A stretch of 64,000 nt of DNA from Hymenobacter rubripertinctus (GTDB lineage: Bacteria > Bacteroidota > Bacteroidia > Cytophagales > Hymenobacteraceae): NCBI RefSeq assembly GCF_003583925.1, contig NZ_QYCN01000018.1, forward strand, positions 14,482 to 78,481. The letters are read 5' to 3'. The position numbers were made by a program, and so were the translations under genes. The notes below the pieces were generated by a model. It did not search any database and was not told the origin of the DNA. It saw nothing but the letters and a program-made list of their open reading frames with translations. The first letter of the stretch is position 1; the number at the start of each line of letters is the position of its first letter. Shown here piece by piece: positions 1 to 9,548 of this stretch.

Positions 1-16
1 CCCACGCCGCTATGCT

Positions 17-1444
17 GTGAAGAGAAAACTAGAGAAGTTCGCCGAGTTTGCCGCCGATGTGCTGCCGCACGAAGTGGCCTGGCTGCAGCAGGTGCAGCAG
101 TTTCAGGATGCCGACAACCGCGAAATTCTCGAAACGCTGGCCTACAACTGCCACCACCCGCGCACGCCGGTGGCCTTCCGGCCCGGCATCGACAAGCGCA
201 AGTATTCCAACCTGATGCAGTGGGTGCAGCAGCGCCTGGCCAGCATCGACGTGGACAAGCACCTGGTGCACCTCAACGCCCTCGACCAGCAGATTATGAC
301 CGATTCCATCGGCCCGGCCGAGGAAAAGGCGCTGCTCCAGGCCATTGTGCGCTACGACAAGCCGGCCTTCTACTTCGTGAAATTCTACGAGCTCACGCTC
401 AGCTACCAGCAGTTTCTGCTGGTGCGGATGCGCTTTAAGGAGCACGCGCTGGTGGCCCAGTTTGTGGAGCAGCAACGGGCGGCCTACGAGCAGAGCAAGG
501 CCACGTTTGCCCAGCTGCACCAGGCCACGCTCGACATCACGAGCCAGTACACCCGCACGCCCACCGAGAGCCGGCAGTGGGAGCCCTGGCTGCTGGCCAC
601 CTTCTACGACGATACCCTCGACGGCCTGAACCGCTACTTCGCGGTGGTGCGGCTCACGTTTCTCTACTTCAACTACTCGGAGTTTGATAAGCTCAAGGCC
701 GTGTACGAGGCCCTGGATACCATGCTGCGCCGGGGCATGTTCTACTCGCGCCGCATCCTGTTTAACTACTACGCCAACAGCGTGTTGCTGCACTCCAAGT
801 TCGATGTGTTGCAGCAGGCTGAGGAGTTCGGCTACCTCAGCATCAAGCAGAAGAACAACGACCACCTGCACTACCTCAACAATTACAGCGCGATTCTGCT
901 GCGGCAGGGCAAAATCCACGAGGCGCTGGCCCTTATGAAGCAGTCGTTTCCGTCGGTGCGGCACACGAATAACGTGCGCAACAAAATCGGCTTCATGGCT
1001 TTCTACATCAAGTGCCTGAACCTGAACGGCCAGCCCGCCGACGGCGAAAAGCTGGCCGACAGCTTTCTGCGCGACCACGCCAAGGAGATTCTGGCCCACC
1101 GCTGGCATATTTTCTTCGTGGCCTACTTCCAGGCGCTGGTGTTGCAGGAGAAGTACGACAAGCTGCTGCACACCTGCCACCGCCACCACCTGCTGCAAAA
1201 GGAGGCCGACTACCGCACCCGCCCCAACTACGTGCCCACCCTGGAGTGGTACTACCACCTGAGCCGCTACGTCGAAAACGAAATCGACGACGACCAGCTG
1301 GTGGACCTGATTGGCGGTTCCGGTCAGCCCCATTTCAGCAATCCGCACAAGCGCCGCCTGCTCGAAGACCAATTAAACGAGGTAAAATCCTGCATTCCGC
1401 ACTTGTGCGGGCGCATAGAGTCCAGGCTGTTACAATTGGGTTAA
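17..1444 (+). CDS. Conserved-looking protein of unknown function, possibly incomplete at its N terminus
   Basis: I do not recognise this 475-residue protein. It is read from a GTG at 17 (MKRKLEKFAEF) to a TAA at 1442. The frame stays open back to base 2, so the true start may lie before the window. Alternatively a TGA at 18-20 in another frame is the end of a preceding gene overlapping this GTG. No signal peptide or membrane segment is visible. The product is rich in aromatic and charged residues and looks all-helical, with helix-pair stretches around residues 230-400 that resemble degenerate TPR-like repeats. That is only an impression of fold, not an assignment. Codon use is GC-rich like its neighbours, which supports a real gene. 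The next gene starts 166 bases downstream on the same strand. Confidence 0.7.
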   Translation: MKRKLEKFAEFAADVLPHEVAWLQQVQQFQDADNREILETLAYNCHHPRTPVAFRPGIDKRKYSNLMQWVQQRLASIDVDKHLVHLNALDQQIMTDSIGPAEEKALLQAIVRYDKPAFYFVKFYELTLSYQQFLLVRMRFKEHALVAQFVEQQRAAYEQSKATFAQLHQATLDITSQYTRTPTESRQWEPWLLATFYDDTLDGLNRYFAVVRLTFLYFNYSEFDKLKAVYEALDTMLRRGMFYSRRILFNYYANSVLLHSKFDVLQQAEEFGYLSIKQKNNDHLHYLNNYSAILLRQGKIHEALALMKQSFPSVRHTNNVRNKIGFMAFYIKCLNLNGQPADGEKLADSFLRDHAKEILAHRWHIFFVAYFQALVLQEKYDKLLHTCHRHHLLQKEADYRTRPNYVPTLEWYYHLSRYVENEIDDDQLVDLIGGSGQPHFSNPHKRRLLEDQLNEVKSCIPHLCGRIESRLLQLG

Positions 1445-1610
1445 AATTGATGATTATCAGTAACATATAAATTATTGATATGCTGAGAAGCGGTTAAGTC
1501 CACCGTGCTTATTTGAGGCCTGGGAGGGCGCTGGGGTAAGCCGGTCAGTAGATTAGTCTCACTACTACCTGCCAACTCCCAATCCCCCAACCCTTTCAAC
1601 CCCACCCTAT

Positions 1611-4124
1611 ATGGCCGCTCGACTTTTACTTTTATTGCTGCTGCTTACGCAGGCATTGGGGGCCGCGGCCCAGGGCGGCGGCGTGCGCGGCCGCGTCATC
1701 GATACGGCCACCAAAGAGGCGTTGCCGGGCGTGAGCGTGCTGATTTCGGGCACCACCACGGGCACGTCGAGCGGCAACGGCGGCGAGTTTTCCATCACCG
1801 GGCTTCAGCCGGGCACCTACAAGGTGGTGCTGTCGTCTATCGGCTACGAGGCCGCAGCGGCCCGCACCGTCGAAGTGGGCACGGCCGTAGTGGATTTGGG
1901 CATAATCGGCCTGGGCCAGACCAGCGTGATGGCCGGCGAAGTGGTGGTGTCGGCCTCGCGCCGGCCCGAGAAGCTGACCGAAGCTCCGGCCACCATCGAC
2001 CTGATTACGGCCCGGCAGATTGCCGAGCTGCCTTCCTTTAACGTGGGCGAGCTGCTGGCCCGCCAGAAGGGCGTCGACTACATCCGGACCGGCGTGCTGG
2101 GCACGGGCATCAACGTGCGCGGCTTCAACAGCGCCTTCAACCCCAAAAACCTGCAAATGAACGATGCGCGCCTGTCCACGCTCATCGCCACCGGCCTGCC
2201 GCTGGGCCCTTTAACGAGTGTAGTGAAGGAGGACATTGAGCGCATCGAAGTAGTGCTCGGGCCATCGGCGGCGCTGTATGGCCCCAACGCGCACAACGGG
2301 CTGGTAAACACCATCAGCAAAGACCCGCGCCGCTCGGCCGGCACTACGGTGGCGCTGGGTGTGGGCAACCAGAGCGTGTTTTCGGGCCGCTTCCGCCACG
2401 CGCAGGTCATCAATTCCAAGCTGGCCTTTAAGGTGACGGGCGAATACACCCGGGGCGAGGATTTTGCCTACACCGATACCGTGTACTACACGAATACCGC
2501 CTTCAAAACCGCCACCAGCCCGGGTATTTTCCACGCCGAGAAGGAAATCGACCTCGACCGCACCTTCAAGAGCCTGCATGGCGAGGCGGCGCTCTACTAC
2601 AGCCTCACCGACAAGGCCGACATCATCCTCTCGTACGGCGGGAATCAGTCGAGCTTTCTGGCCCAGACCAACGCCGGCCGCAACCAGATCAAGGACTGGA
2701 GCGTGCAGTATTTGCACGCCCGCTACGTGTCGCCGCGCTGGTTTGGGCAGGTGTACAACACCTGGAGCAAGACCGACGATACCTATGCCATCAACCAGCG
2801 CACCCAAAATTACCTGAGCTTCAAGGATGCCGGTTTCAGCGAAGAGGAGGCCCGCCGCCGCTCCTACACCGAGCAGTGGTTTGGCAAAACGCCCACCGCC
2901 GGCGTGGCCCTGCCGCGCGGGGCCGTGTTCAAGGATGCCTCGCGCCGCCTCAACGGCGAAGTGCAGTACAACAACACGTTCGGCATTTTCAACTTCGTGG
3001 TGGGCACCCAGTACCAGCGCGACATGGCCTTCAGCAAGAATACCTATTTGCTCGACCGCGACGGCGACATCGTCATCAACCAGATCGGCCTCTATACCCA
3101 GGGCGAGCTGACGCTGCCCAGCCACTTCAAGCTCATCGCCGCCGCCCGCGCCGACCAGCACGACCGTTACGGCTTCAACTTCATCCCGAAGGCCGGGCTG
3201 GTATGGTCGCTCAACGACCAGAACCTGCGCCTGACCTACGGCCAGGGCATTGCCGCCCCCACCATCCTCAACCTCGACGGCTACCTGTTCGGGGGCCTGC
3301 TGGTGGGCAACGGCCAGGGCTACACCCTGAGCGACGGCACCGTGATTGACAAGCTGCAAGTCGAAACCATCAAGACCCTGGAAATCGGCTACAAAGGCAA
3401 GGTAACGCCCAAGTTTCTCGTCGATGCCAACGCTTACTATAACCGTTCGCAGCACTTCCTGAGCCCGGCCATTAATATTGCCACGCTGGGCCGCAAAGTG
3501 GTGAAGCGCGGCGACACGCCGATGTCGGAGGTGGTGCCCGGCACGCCCGAGGCCGGCGCGGCGGTGCTGCTCACCTACGTCAATTTCGGCCAGGTAGACA
3601 CCTACGGGGCCGATCTGGGCCTGAGCTACTACCTCACGCCTACGCTGAGCCTAGCCCTTAATTACTCCTGGTTTGGCTTCAACCTCGACTACTCCGACCT
3701 GAAAAACGACGGTAACAAAGACGGCAAAGTGCAGAAGGAAGTCGACCTGCCCATCAACACGCCCACCCACAAAGGCAGCCTAGCCCTCAACTACAGCGGC
3801 AAAAAGGTATTCGGCTCCGTGTTCACCCGCTACGTGCAGGCCTACGATTTCTACTCCGGCATCAATGTGGCCGCATCGGCCAACAGCACCCTTGGCGTGC
3901 GCGAAAACGCCCGCTACGGCCGCACCTGGAACTACGGCCCCCTGGGTGGCTTCACCACCGTCGATGTAAGCGCCGGCTACCATCTGAACTCCTACCTCAC
4001 GGCCTCGGCCCAGGTTGTAAACCTGTTCGGCACCAAGATGCGCGAATTCGTGGCCTCGCCCTTTATCGGCCGCCTGTATTCGGTCGAGCTGAAGGTGATG
4101 CTGCCGGCCCTGGGCGCAAAATAA
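1611..4124 (+). CDS. TonB-dependent outer-membrane receptor with N-terminal carboxypeptidase-regulatory-like domain
   Basis: This 837-residue outer-membrane protein should import a ligand with energy passed from TonB. The layout is classic. Residues 1-20 are a signal peptide with a run of leucines ending at AAAQG. Residues 24-105 are a carboxypeptidase-regulatory-like beta domain (GRVIDTATKEALPGVSV). Residues 115-245 are the plug, with the conserved IERIEVVLGPSAALYGPNA stretch. The remainder is a beta-barrel rich in alternating aromatic residues. It lacks the SusC-type signature and has no SusD partner beside it, so a siderophore, metal complex or other small ligand is likelier than glycans; the substrate cannot be read from sequence. 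The ATG at 1611 begins directly at the signal peptide. A perfect hairpin follows the stop at 4153-4207. Confidence 0.9.
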   Translation: MAARLLLLLLLLTQALGAAAQGGGVRGRVIDTATKEALPGVSVLISGTTTGTSSGNGGEFSITGLQPGTYKVVLSSIGYEAAAARTVEVGTAVVDLGIIGLGQTSVMAGEVVVSASRRPEKLTEAPATIDLITARQIAELPSFNVGELLARQKGVDYIRTGVLGTGINVRGFNSAFNPKNLQMNDARLSTLIATGLPLGPLTSVVKEDIERIEVVLGPSAALYGPNAHNGLVNTISKDPRRSAGTTVALGVGNQSVFSGRFRHAQVINSKLAFKVTGEYTRGEDFAYTDTVYYTNTAFKTATSPGIFHAEKEIDLDRTFKSLHGEAALYYSLTDKADIILSYGGNQSSFLAQTNAGRNQIKDWSVQYLHARYVSPRWFGQVYNTWSKTDDTYAINQRTQNYLSFKDAGFSEEEARRRSYTEQWFGKTPTAGVALPRGAVFKDASRRLNGEVQYNNTFGIFNFVVGTQYQRDMAFSKNTYLLDRDGDIVINQIGLYTQGELTLPSHFKLIAAARADQHDRYGFNFIPKAGLVWSLNDQNLRLTYGQGIAAPTILNLDGYLFGGLLVGNGQGYTLSDGTVIDKLQVETIKTLEIGYKGKVTPKFLVDANAYYNRSQHFLSPAINIATLGRKVVKRGDTPMSEVVPGTPEAGAAVLLTYVNFGQVDTYGADLGLSYYLTPTLSLALNYSWFGFNLDYSDLKNDGNKDGKVQKEVDLPINTPTHKGSLALNYSGKKVFGSVFTRYVQAYDFYSGINVAASANSTLGVRENARYGRTWNYGPLGGFTTVDVSAGYHLNSYLTASAQVVNLFGTKMREFVASPFIGRLYSVELKVMLPALGAK

Positions 4125-4152
4125 GCCGCCGGCCTTGTTGCCGAATAACTGC

Positions 4153-4207
4153 CCGTCAGGAGCCCCATTGCCGCCCGCCAAGCAGGCGACAGTGGGGCTC
4201 CTGACGG
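4153..4207. terminator. Hairpin between convergent genes
   Basis: Arms 4153-4167 and 4193-4207 are perfectly complementary over 15 bases (CCGTCAGGAGCCCCA with its reverse complement), with a 25-base loop. It lies between the stop of the receptor gene and the stop of the convergent glycerol-3-phosphate dehydrogenase gene, so it probably ends transcripts from one or both sides. There is no T-run. Confidence 0.65.
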
Positions 4208-4329
4208 TTCCGGGTTGCCGTTCGGTGCTGGTTCAGCAGACTGCCCCGGGAGCTGGTAGCGTATTGGCCGGGCGCGCGAACGTACTCTGCGGTGGCGGGT
4301 GGCAAGCGGAGGAATAAAGCGCGCCCCCA

Positions 4330-5946
4330 TTAGGCAGCAAAGCCGCTTTCACGGCGCTGGCCCAGCACGTATTGATGGGCCAACGCCGTGAAAGCGGCTA
4401 CTTGCTGCTGCTGCCAGGCGGCGTCGCGGCCGAGCTCGGCGGCCAGCAGTGCGGCTACTTCCGGGGCGAGGCGTAACGCGGCGCGGGCATCCAGGAAGAG
4501 CACCCGCACGCGCCGGGCCAGCACGTCTTCCACGGTGCGCGCCATTTCGTAGCGGGCGGCCCACACCACTTCGGCCCGGTAGAATTCCAGCTTCTCGTCC
4601 AGCTTTTCGGCCAGGGTGGGGTGCTCCGCCATCAGCAAACGCAGGCCCGGTAAGTCGGACCCGTACACGCTGAGGTGGTCCGAGTGGTCGGGGGTGGGGT
4701 GGGCACCGTGGATGGGTTGGTGGGCGGTGCCGCTGGCGGCGGCGGGCAACCGGCCCAGGGCCACGGCGCGGTCCACGGTATCCTGGCCCATGCGGCGGTA
4801 GGTGGTCCATTTGCCGCCCGTGATGGTGATGAGGCCGGCCCCGGACACCAGGATTTTGTGGCTGCGCGAAATTTCCTTGGTCGCCGACGAGCCATCCTGC
4901 GGGGCTGCCAGGGGGCGCAGGCCCGCGAAAACGCTGAGTACATCGGCCCGCCGGGGCGCGCGGGCGAGGTAGCGGCCGGCGGTGCGCAGAATGAAGTCGA
5001 TTTCCATTTCCTGGGCCCGGGGTTCGGGCGTAGCGTGGTCGAGGGGGGTGTCGGTGGTGCCCAGCACTACGCGCCCGTGCCAGGGCACGGCAAACAGTAC
5101 GCGCCCGTCGTCGGTCTTCGGAATCATCAGCGCCTCGTTGCCGGGCAGAAATGAGCGGTCCACCACCAGATGCACGCCCTGGCTGGGGCGCACCAGCGGG
5201 CGGGCCGTGGGCTCATCGAGGCGCAGAATCTCATCCACGAATACCCCGGTGGCATTTACCACGCACCGGGCGCGCAGCTCATACGGTCGGCCGGTTTCAT
5301 GGTCGGTGGCCCGCACGCCCGCAATCCGGCCGGCGTCATCCTTGAGCAAGCCCGTCACGCCGCAGTGATTGAGTAGAGTGCCGCCGGCTTCAATGGCAGT
5401 CTGGGCCAGGTTCACGGCCAGGCGGGCATCATCGAACTGCCCGTCGTGGTAGACTACACCCCCGCGCAGGCCTTCGGGCCGCAGGTTGCCCAGGCGGCCC
5501 AGCGTTTCCCGGCGGCCCAGGTGCCGCGACGGGCCCAGGCTGAGCCGACCCGCCAGCAAATCGTAGAGCTTCAGCCCGATGGTGTAGAAAGGGCCGCCCC
5601 ACCAGCTATAGCTGGGAATGATGAACTCCTGGTCTTTGACGAGGTGGGGCGCATTTTCGAGCAGCAGGCCCCGTTCGTGCAGGGCCTCGCGCACCAGGGC
5701 CACATCGCCCTGGGCCAGGTAGCGCACGCCCCCGTGCACCAGCTTGGTGCTGCGGCTGCTGGTGCCCTTGGCAAAGTCGTCACGCTCCAGTAGCAGCGTC
5801 CGGTAGCCCCGGCTGAGGCCGTCCAGGGCCACGCCCAATCCGGTGGCCCCGCCCCCGATTATCACCAAATCCCAGTCGGGCGGGCTGGTGAGCTGGTGGA
5901 GCAGGGTTTCGCGGCGGAAAGGGTTGGAAGCGGGCGGTAAGGGCAT
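4330..5946 (-). CDS. glpD: Glycerol-3-phosphate dehydrogenase, FAD-dependent (GlpD type)
   Basis: GlpD oxidises sn-glycerol-3-phosphate to dihydroxyacetone phosphate at the inner membrane and passes electrons to quinone, linking lipid-derived glycerol to glycolysis and respiration. The 538-residue protein starts at MPLPPASNPF (ATG at 5944-5946). Open frame continues 47 residues further upstream but that part is not protein-like. The FAD-binding Rossmann motif IIGGGATGLGVALD lies near residue 25. The conserved blocks RGYRTLLLERDDFAKGTSSR, KLVHGGVRYL and DDARLAVNLA follow. The C-terminal region has the usual dehydrogenase cap with YGSDLPGLRLL. Length matches the family. It is divergent from the mechanosensitive channel gene, with 142 bases between the starts. 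No glycerol transporter or kinase gene is adjacent. Confidence 0.93.
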   Translation of the reverse strand: MPLPPASNPFRRETLLHQLTSPPDWDLVIIGGGATGLGVALDGLSRGYRTLLLERDDFAKGTSSRSTKLVHGGVRYLAQGDVALVREALHERGLLLENAPHLVKDQEFIIPSYSWWGGPFYTIGLKLYDLLAGRLSLGPSRHLGRRETLGRLGNLRPEGLRGGVVYHDGQFDDARLAVNLAQTAIEAGGTLLNHCGVTGLLKDDAGRIAGVRATDHETGRPYELRARCVVNATGVFVDEILRLDEPTARPLVRPSQGVHLVVDRSFLPGNEALMIPKTDDGRVLFAVPWHGRVVLGTTDTPLDHATPEPRAQEMEIDFILRTAGRYLARAPRRADVLSVFAGLRPLAAPQDGSSATKEISRSHKILVSGAGLITITGGKWTTYRRMGQDTVDRAVALGRLPAAASGTAHQPIHGAHPTPDHSDHLSVYGSDLPGLRLLMAEHPTLAEKLDEKLEFYRAEVVWAARYEMARTVEDVLARRVRVLFLDARAALRLAPEVAALLAAELGRDAAWQQQQVAAFTALAHQYVLGQRRESGFAA

Positions 5947-6088
5947 AGGACGGCCGGTGCATGGTTCGGGATAAGAAGTTGCTGGCTGAACGAATTGTGG
6001 GGGAAACCGATAACTTTCGCTCTTCCAGACTACGTGTACGTACGGCAACACCCGTACACGGCCCACCCACTGTTCAGCCCCACACAAT

Positions 6089-7048
6089 ATGCTACAGGAT
6101 TTTACTGCCGTGCTGCATGGCTACTGGAGTCAGCTGCTCTACATGCTGCCCCGCCTGCTGCTGGCTGCCGTGGTGATGGGCGGGGTCTGGGTGGGGGCGG
6201 GCCGCCTGCGCAGCTGGCTGGCCGCCAAGCTAAGCACCCACTCCGACGACCCGCTACTAACGGACTTCCTGACCCAGGTGGGCCGTTGGGTGCTGGTGCT
6301 GATCGGCATTGCTATTGCCCTCAACATCATGGGCTTCACCGGCGTCGTAAGCGGCATTCTGGGGGCGGCGGGCCTGTCGGCTTTCGTGGTGGGCTTCGCG
6401 TTCAAAGACATTGCCGAGAACTTTCTGGCCGGCATCATCCTGGCCTTCAACCGCCCCTTCGGCATCAACGACACGGTGAAAATCCAGGATATGTTCGGGC
6501 AGATTACCAAGCTTAACCTGCGTACCACCGAAATGGGCACTTTCGACGGGCGCGACATCTCCATTCCCAATGCCATCGTGCTCAAAGAACCCCTCGTCAA
6601 CTACACGCGCGACGGCTTCATCCGCCAGGATTTTGTGGTGGGCGTAGATTACGACGACGACGTAGCGGCCGCCATTGCCCTGATTCTGGAGCAGGTACGC
6701 CAGGAGCCCGAGGTGCTCACCGACCGGGAGCCCTTCGCCGTGATTGATGAGCTGGCGGCCAGTACCGTAAACCTGAAGGTGTTTTTCTGGACCGATACCG
6801 AAGACTACCGGCGGGCCACGCTGGAGCTGCGGAGCCGGGTGATGAACCGGGTGAAAAAAGCCCTCATGGAAGGCGGCTACGCCCTGCCGCCCGATATCCT
6901 GGAGCTGCGCCTGCCCAACAAAATGCCGGCTATTCCTATCCAGGTAGCCGTGGCCCAGCCCGGCACCCTCGCCGACCCGCCCGAGGACCCCAAGAAGCCC
7001 GGAATCAATCCAACTGCCAGCCCCGGTGCCAGTTTGGGGCCGAGCTAA
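6089..7048 (+). CDS. Small-conductance mechanosensitive channel, MscS family
   Basis: A 319-residue inner-membrane channel that should open under membrane tension and release solutes during osmotic downshock. Three membrane segments are visible at about residues 15-40, 65-90 and 95-125. The third carries the glycine/alanine-rich pore-lining helix (GILGAAGLSAFVVGFAFKD) followed by the ENFLAGIILAFNRPF motif that marks MscS. The cytoplasmic beta and alpha/beta domains occupy roughly residues 130-270. The last 40 residues are proline-rich and probably disordered. It begins a run of three same-strand membrane-protein genes, with only 21 bases to the DUF421 gene, so co-transcription is likely. Confidence 0.9.
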   Translation: MLQDFTAVLHGYWSQLLYMLPRLLLAAVVMGGVWVGAGRLRSWLAAKLSTHSDDPLLTDFLTQVGRWVLVLIGIAIALNIMGFTGVVSGILGAAGLSAFVVGFAFKDIAENFLAGIILAFNRPFGINDTVKIQDMFGQITKLNLRTTEMGTFDGRDISIPNAIVLKEPLVNYTRDGFIRQDFVVGVDYDDDVAAAIALILEQVRQEPEVLTDREPFAVIDELAASTVNLKVFFWTDTEDYRRATLELRSRVMNRVKKALMEGGYALPPDILELRLPNKMPAIPIQVAVAQPGTLADPPEDPKKPGINPTASPGASLGPS

Positions 7049-7069
7049 ACGCGTATTTCCCTTTTATTC

Positions 7070-7591
7070 GTGATGGAGCAAGTTTTTTTTACCAGCTGGG
7101 CCAGTCTCATTCGCACGCTTATTATCGGGGTGCTGGCCTACGCCAGCCTCATTGCCATGCTGCGCGTATCGGGCAAGCGTACCCTCTCTAAAATGAACGC
7201 CTTCGACCTCATCGTGACGGTGGCCCTGGGCTCTACGCTGGCCACGGTGCTGCTGAGCAAAAGTGTGGCCCTGATCGATGGGCTGCTGGCTTTCGGCCTG
7301 CTCATCGGGCTCCAGTATGGCATCACCTGGCTGTCGGTGCGCTCTACGGCGGTAAGCCGGCTGGTGAAGGCCGAGCCCACACTACTGGTGTACCAGGGCC
7401 GTTTTTTGCACGAGGTAATGCGGGCTGAGCGGATCACCGAGGGCGAAATCCTGGCGAGTCTGCGTGAGCGGGGCATTGCCTCCCTGACCGAAGCCGCCGC
7501 CGTGGTGCTGGAAAACGACGGCACCCTTAATGCCCTCCAGCAAACATCGGATAATGCTAACTCCGCCCTGCGTAACGTGCCCCGCCCGTAG
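7070..7591 (+). CDS. DUF421 (YetF/YcaP-like) membrane protein
   Basis: This 173-residue protein has three hydrophobic segments in its first 90 residues. They are followed by the soluble DUF421 domain with its typical signatures RVSGKRTLSKMNAFDLIVTV, VSRLVKAEPTLLVYQGRF and LRERGIASLTEAAAVVLENDG. The family is widespread (YetF of Bacillus, YcaP of E. coli). Its biochemical role is not established, though some members are linked to sporulation or membrane stress. It sits 21 bases after the MscS gene and 33 bases before the DUF2254 gene, suggesting a membrane-homeostasis operon; that link is inferred from position only. Confidence 0.87.
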   Translation: MMEQVFFTSWASLIRTLIIGVLAYASLIAMLRVSGKRTLSKMNAFDLIVTVALGSTLATVLLSKSVALIDGLLAFGLLIGLQYGITWLSVRSTAVSRLVKAEPTLLVYQGRFLHEVMRAERITEGEILASLRERGIASLTEAAAVVLENDGTLNALQQTSDNANSALRNVPRP

Positions 7592-7624
7592 CGCGGTAGC
7601 GTCCCCGGCCTTTTTCGCACCTGA

Positions 7625-8947
7625 ATGAACCGACTTCGCCAAATCTGGTCCAACATCAATTCCAGCCTCTGGTTCGTGCCCGCCCTGATGGTGGTGGCCG
7701 CCATGCTGGCCGCGTATTTTCTGGTGTTGCTGGACGTGAGCGTGGGCAACGAGTGGACCCAGGACTACTCCCTGCTCTTCGGGGCGGGGGCCGATGGGGC
7801 CCGGGGGATGCTCACGGCCATTGCCGGCTCCATGATTACGGTGGCGGGTCTGATTTTCTCGCTTACCCTGGCCACCCTGGCCACTGTATCGAGCCAGTAC
7901 ACGTCGCGGCTGCTGCGCAATTTCATGCGCGACCGGGCCAATCAGGTCGTGATGGGCTTCTTCGTGAGCATTTTCGTGTACTGCCTCATCATTCTGCGCA
8001 CCATCCGGGGCGGCGACGAGGGGCGCTTCATTCCGTCGCTGGCCGTAGCTTTCGGGCTGCTGCTGGCCCTGGTAAGCATCGGGGTGCTGATTTTCTTCAT
8101 CCACCACATTGCCACCTCCATTCAGGCGGCCAATATTATTGCCCGCATCGCCAACGAAACCTACGAGTCGATGGAGAAGCTGTTCCCTGAGCGGCTGGGC
8201 GAGCAGGCCGGCGCGGCGGCCACGGCTCACTGGCAGGCTACGCAGCACACCTGGGCGCCCATTCCGGCCCGGCGCAGCGGCTACGTGCAGAATATCAACA
8301 ACGAAGCGCTCCTCGATTTCGCCCGCGAAACCGATAGTATTGTGCGCATGGAGCGCGGCATCGGCAGCTTTGTGGCCCGCGGCGCGCCCCTGGTGTCGGT
8401 GGCCCGCTACAATGGCGAGCCCCTGACCGGGGAGCCGGCCGAAATCCGGGACCGGCTCAACGACACCTACAGCCTCGGCGACCAGCGCACCCTCGATCAG
8501 GATCTGGGCTTCGGCTTCCGCCAACTCGTCGATATTGCCCTCAAGGCCCTCTCACCCGGTATCAACGACACCACCACGGCCGTAATGTGCGTGGACCAAC
8601 TGGGCGCGCTGCTGAGCCAGCTGGTGGGCCGGCAGTTCGATGAGCCCCTGCGCATGGACGAAGGCCGGGTGCGCGTAGCAGCCATCAGTACTTCTTTCGC
8701 TACCTACCTCACGCTGGCCCTCGACCAGATTCGGGTGAGCGGCGCGGGTAACGTGGCCGTTTTGCTCCGTCTGCTCACGGCCATCGAAACCACCGCCCGC
8801 CGCGTAACCGACCGCGCCGACCGCGCCCTGCTTCACCAGCACACCGAGCTGGTGCGCGAGCAAGCCAACCGCACCCTCGAAACCGATTACGAGAAGCAGC
8901 GGATTCTGGAGCGCTGCCTGGTGTTACGCGAGATGATGGAGGTCTAG
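7625..8947 (+). CDS. DUF2254 family membrane protein
   Basis: A 440-residue predicted inner-membrane protein. Four hydrophobic segments occupy about residues 15-40, 60-85, 110-130 and 145-170. A long soluble C-terminal region carries the family-typical stretch DLGFGFRQLVDIALKALSPG followed by NDTTTAVMCVDQL. These blocks identify DUF2254, whose function is unknown. The C-terminal 60 residues are strongly helical and charged. It is the third gene of the mscS-DUF421-DUF2254 run and is closed by a strong hairpin at 8954-9009, which begins seven bases after the stop codon, so it is probably the last gene of the operon. Confidence 0.85.
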   Translation: MNRLRQIWSNINSSLWFVPALMVVAAMLAAYFLVLLDVSVGNEWTQDYSLLFGAGADGARGMLTAIAGSMITVAGLIFSLTLATLATVSSQYTSRLLRNFMRDRANQVVMGFFVSIFVYCLIILRTIRGGDEGRFIPSLAVAFGLLLALVSIGVLIFFIHHIATSIQAANIIARIANETYESMEKLFPERLGEQAGAAATAHWQATQHTWAPIPARRSGYVQNINNEALLDFARETDSIVRMERGIGSFVARGAPLVSVARYNGEPLTGEPAEIRDRLNDTYSLGDQRTLDQDLGFGFRQLVDIALKALSPGINDTTTAVMCVDQLGALLSQLVGRQFDEPLRMDEGRVRVAAISTSFATYLTLALDQIRVSGAGNVAVLLRLLTAIETTARRVTDRADRALLHQHTELVREQANRTLETDYEKQRILERCLVLREMMEV

Positions 8948-8953
8948 TTCAGA

Positions 8954-9009
8954 ACCACGAAAGAGCCCGTTCCGTCCGCATTATCGGATGGAACGGGCTC
9001 TTTCGTGGT
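8954..9009. terminator. Strong bidirectional intrinsic terminator
   Basis: Arms 8954-8978 and 8985-9009 pair over 25 bases with one mismatch around a 6-base loop (CATTAT). The arm base is A/T-rich (ACCACGAAAGAG / CTCTTTCGTGGT). It separates the DUF2254 gene and the convergent iron-sulfur carrier gene, and could end both transcripts. Confidence 0.8.
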
Positions 9010-9037
9010 CAGCCAGAGAGCTGACGGTAACGGAAGG

Positions 9038-9391
9038 CTAGGACGAGAACGAGGAGCCGCAGCCGCAGGTGCTCTTGGCCTGGGGGTTGTTGAAGACGAA
9101 GCCCCGGGCGTTGAGGCCGTCCTGGAAGTCAACCTCCATGCCCAGCACGTACATGGCGTGCTTCTTATCCATGATGAGCAGCACACCGTCGAGGTCGAAG
9201 GTTTCGTCCTGGTCTTTGGGTTTGTCGAAGCCCAGCAGGTAGCTCATGCCGGAGCAGCCACCGCCCTGCACGCCCACGCGCAGGCCATATTCGCCGGGCA
9301 CGTTTTTCTCGGTGAGAATAGTGCGAACCTCTTCCAGGGCACGGGAAGTGAGGCTGATGGGAGCAAGTTTCGTGGAAACGGCCGTTGCCAT
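9038..9391 (-). CDS. A-type iron-sulfur cluster carrier (HesB/IscA/ErpA family)
   Basis: This 117-residue protein should accept and deliver iron-sulfur clusters to apo-enzymes. The start is MATAVSTKLAP (ATG at 9389-9391); the 35 residues of open frame before it do not resemble the family. Three conserved cysteines are present: one in VQGGGCSGMSYLLGF and two in the C-terminal CGCGSSF. Between them lies the usual DGVLLIMDKKHAMYVLGMEV stretch. Length is typical. No isc or suf operon genes lie next to it. A TATCTTTG box at 9422-9429 on the same strand gives a short leader. IscA, ErpA and SufA cannot be separated from this sequence alone. Confidence 0.92.
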   Translation of the reverse strand: MATAVSTKLAPISLTSRALEEVRTILTEKNVPGEYGLRVGVQGGGCSGMSYLLGFDKPKDQDETFDLDGVLLIMDKKHAMYVLGMEVDFQDGLNARGFVFNNPQAKSTCGCGSSFSS

Positions 9392-9421
9392 AGTGCGTTC
9401 GGTTTTAGGAAAGTAAGACGA

Positions 9422-9429
9422 CAAAGATA
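9422..9429 (-). promoter_or_regulatory. Bacteroidota-type -7 box of the iron-sulfur carrier gene
   Basis: The plus strand reads CAAAGATA, so the minus strand reads TATCTTTG, an exact match to the Bacteroidota TAnnTTTG -7 box. It lies 30 bases before the ATG at 9391. I see no clear TTG -33 element at the usual distance. Confidence 0.6.
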
Positions 9430-9518
9430 CGAAGCGGGCGGGAGTCGGCGCGAATTGGCAGGAAAGCTCCCGCCATACTACGCCGAGCGCACGCATCGTT
9501 TGGCCCTATAACACCGGC

Positions 9519-9548
9519 TTGGGGCCTGCGGTTCACCGGCTATCTTTG
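9519..9548 (+). promoter_or_regulatory. Bacteroidota-type promoter (TTG, 19-base spacer, TATCTTTG)
   Basis: TTG at 9519-9521 is followed after 19 bases by TATCTTTG at 9541-9548, matching the Bacteroidota sigma-ABfr pattern of a -33 TTG and a -7 TAnnTTTG. It points toward the gene starting at 9645, giving a leader of about 90 bases. Confidence 0.65.
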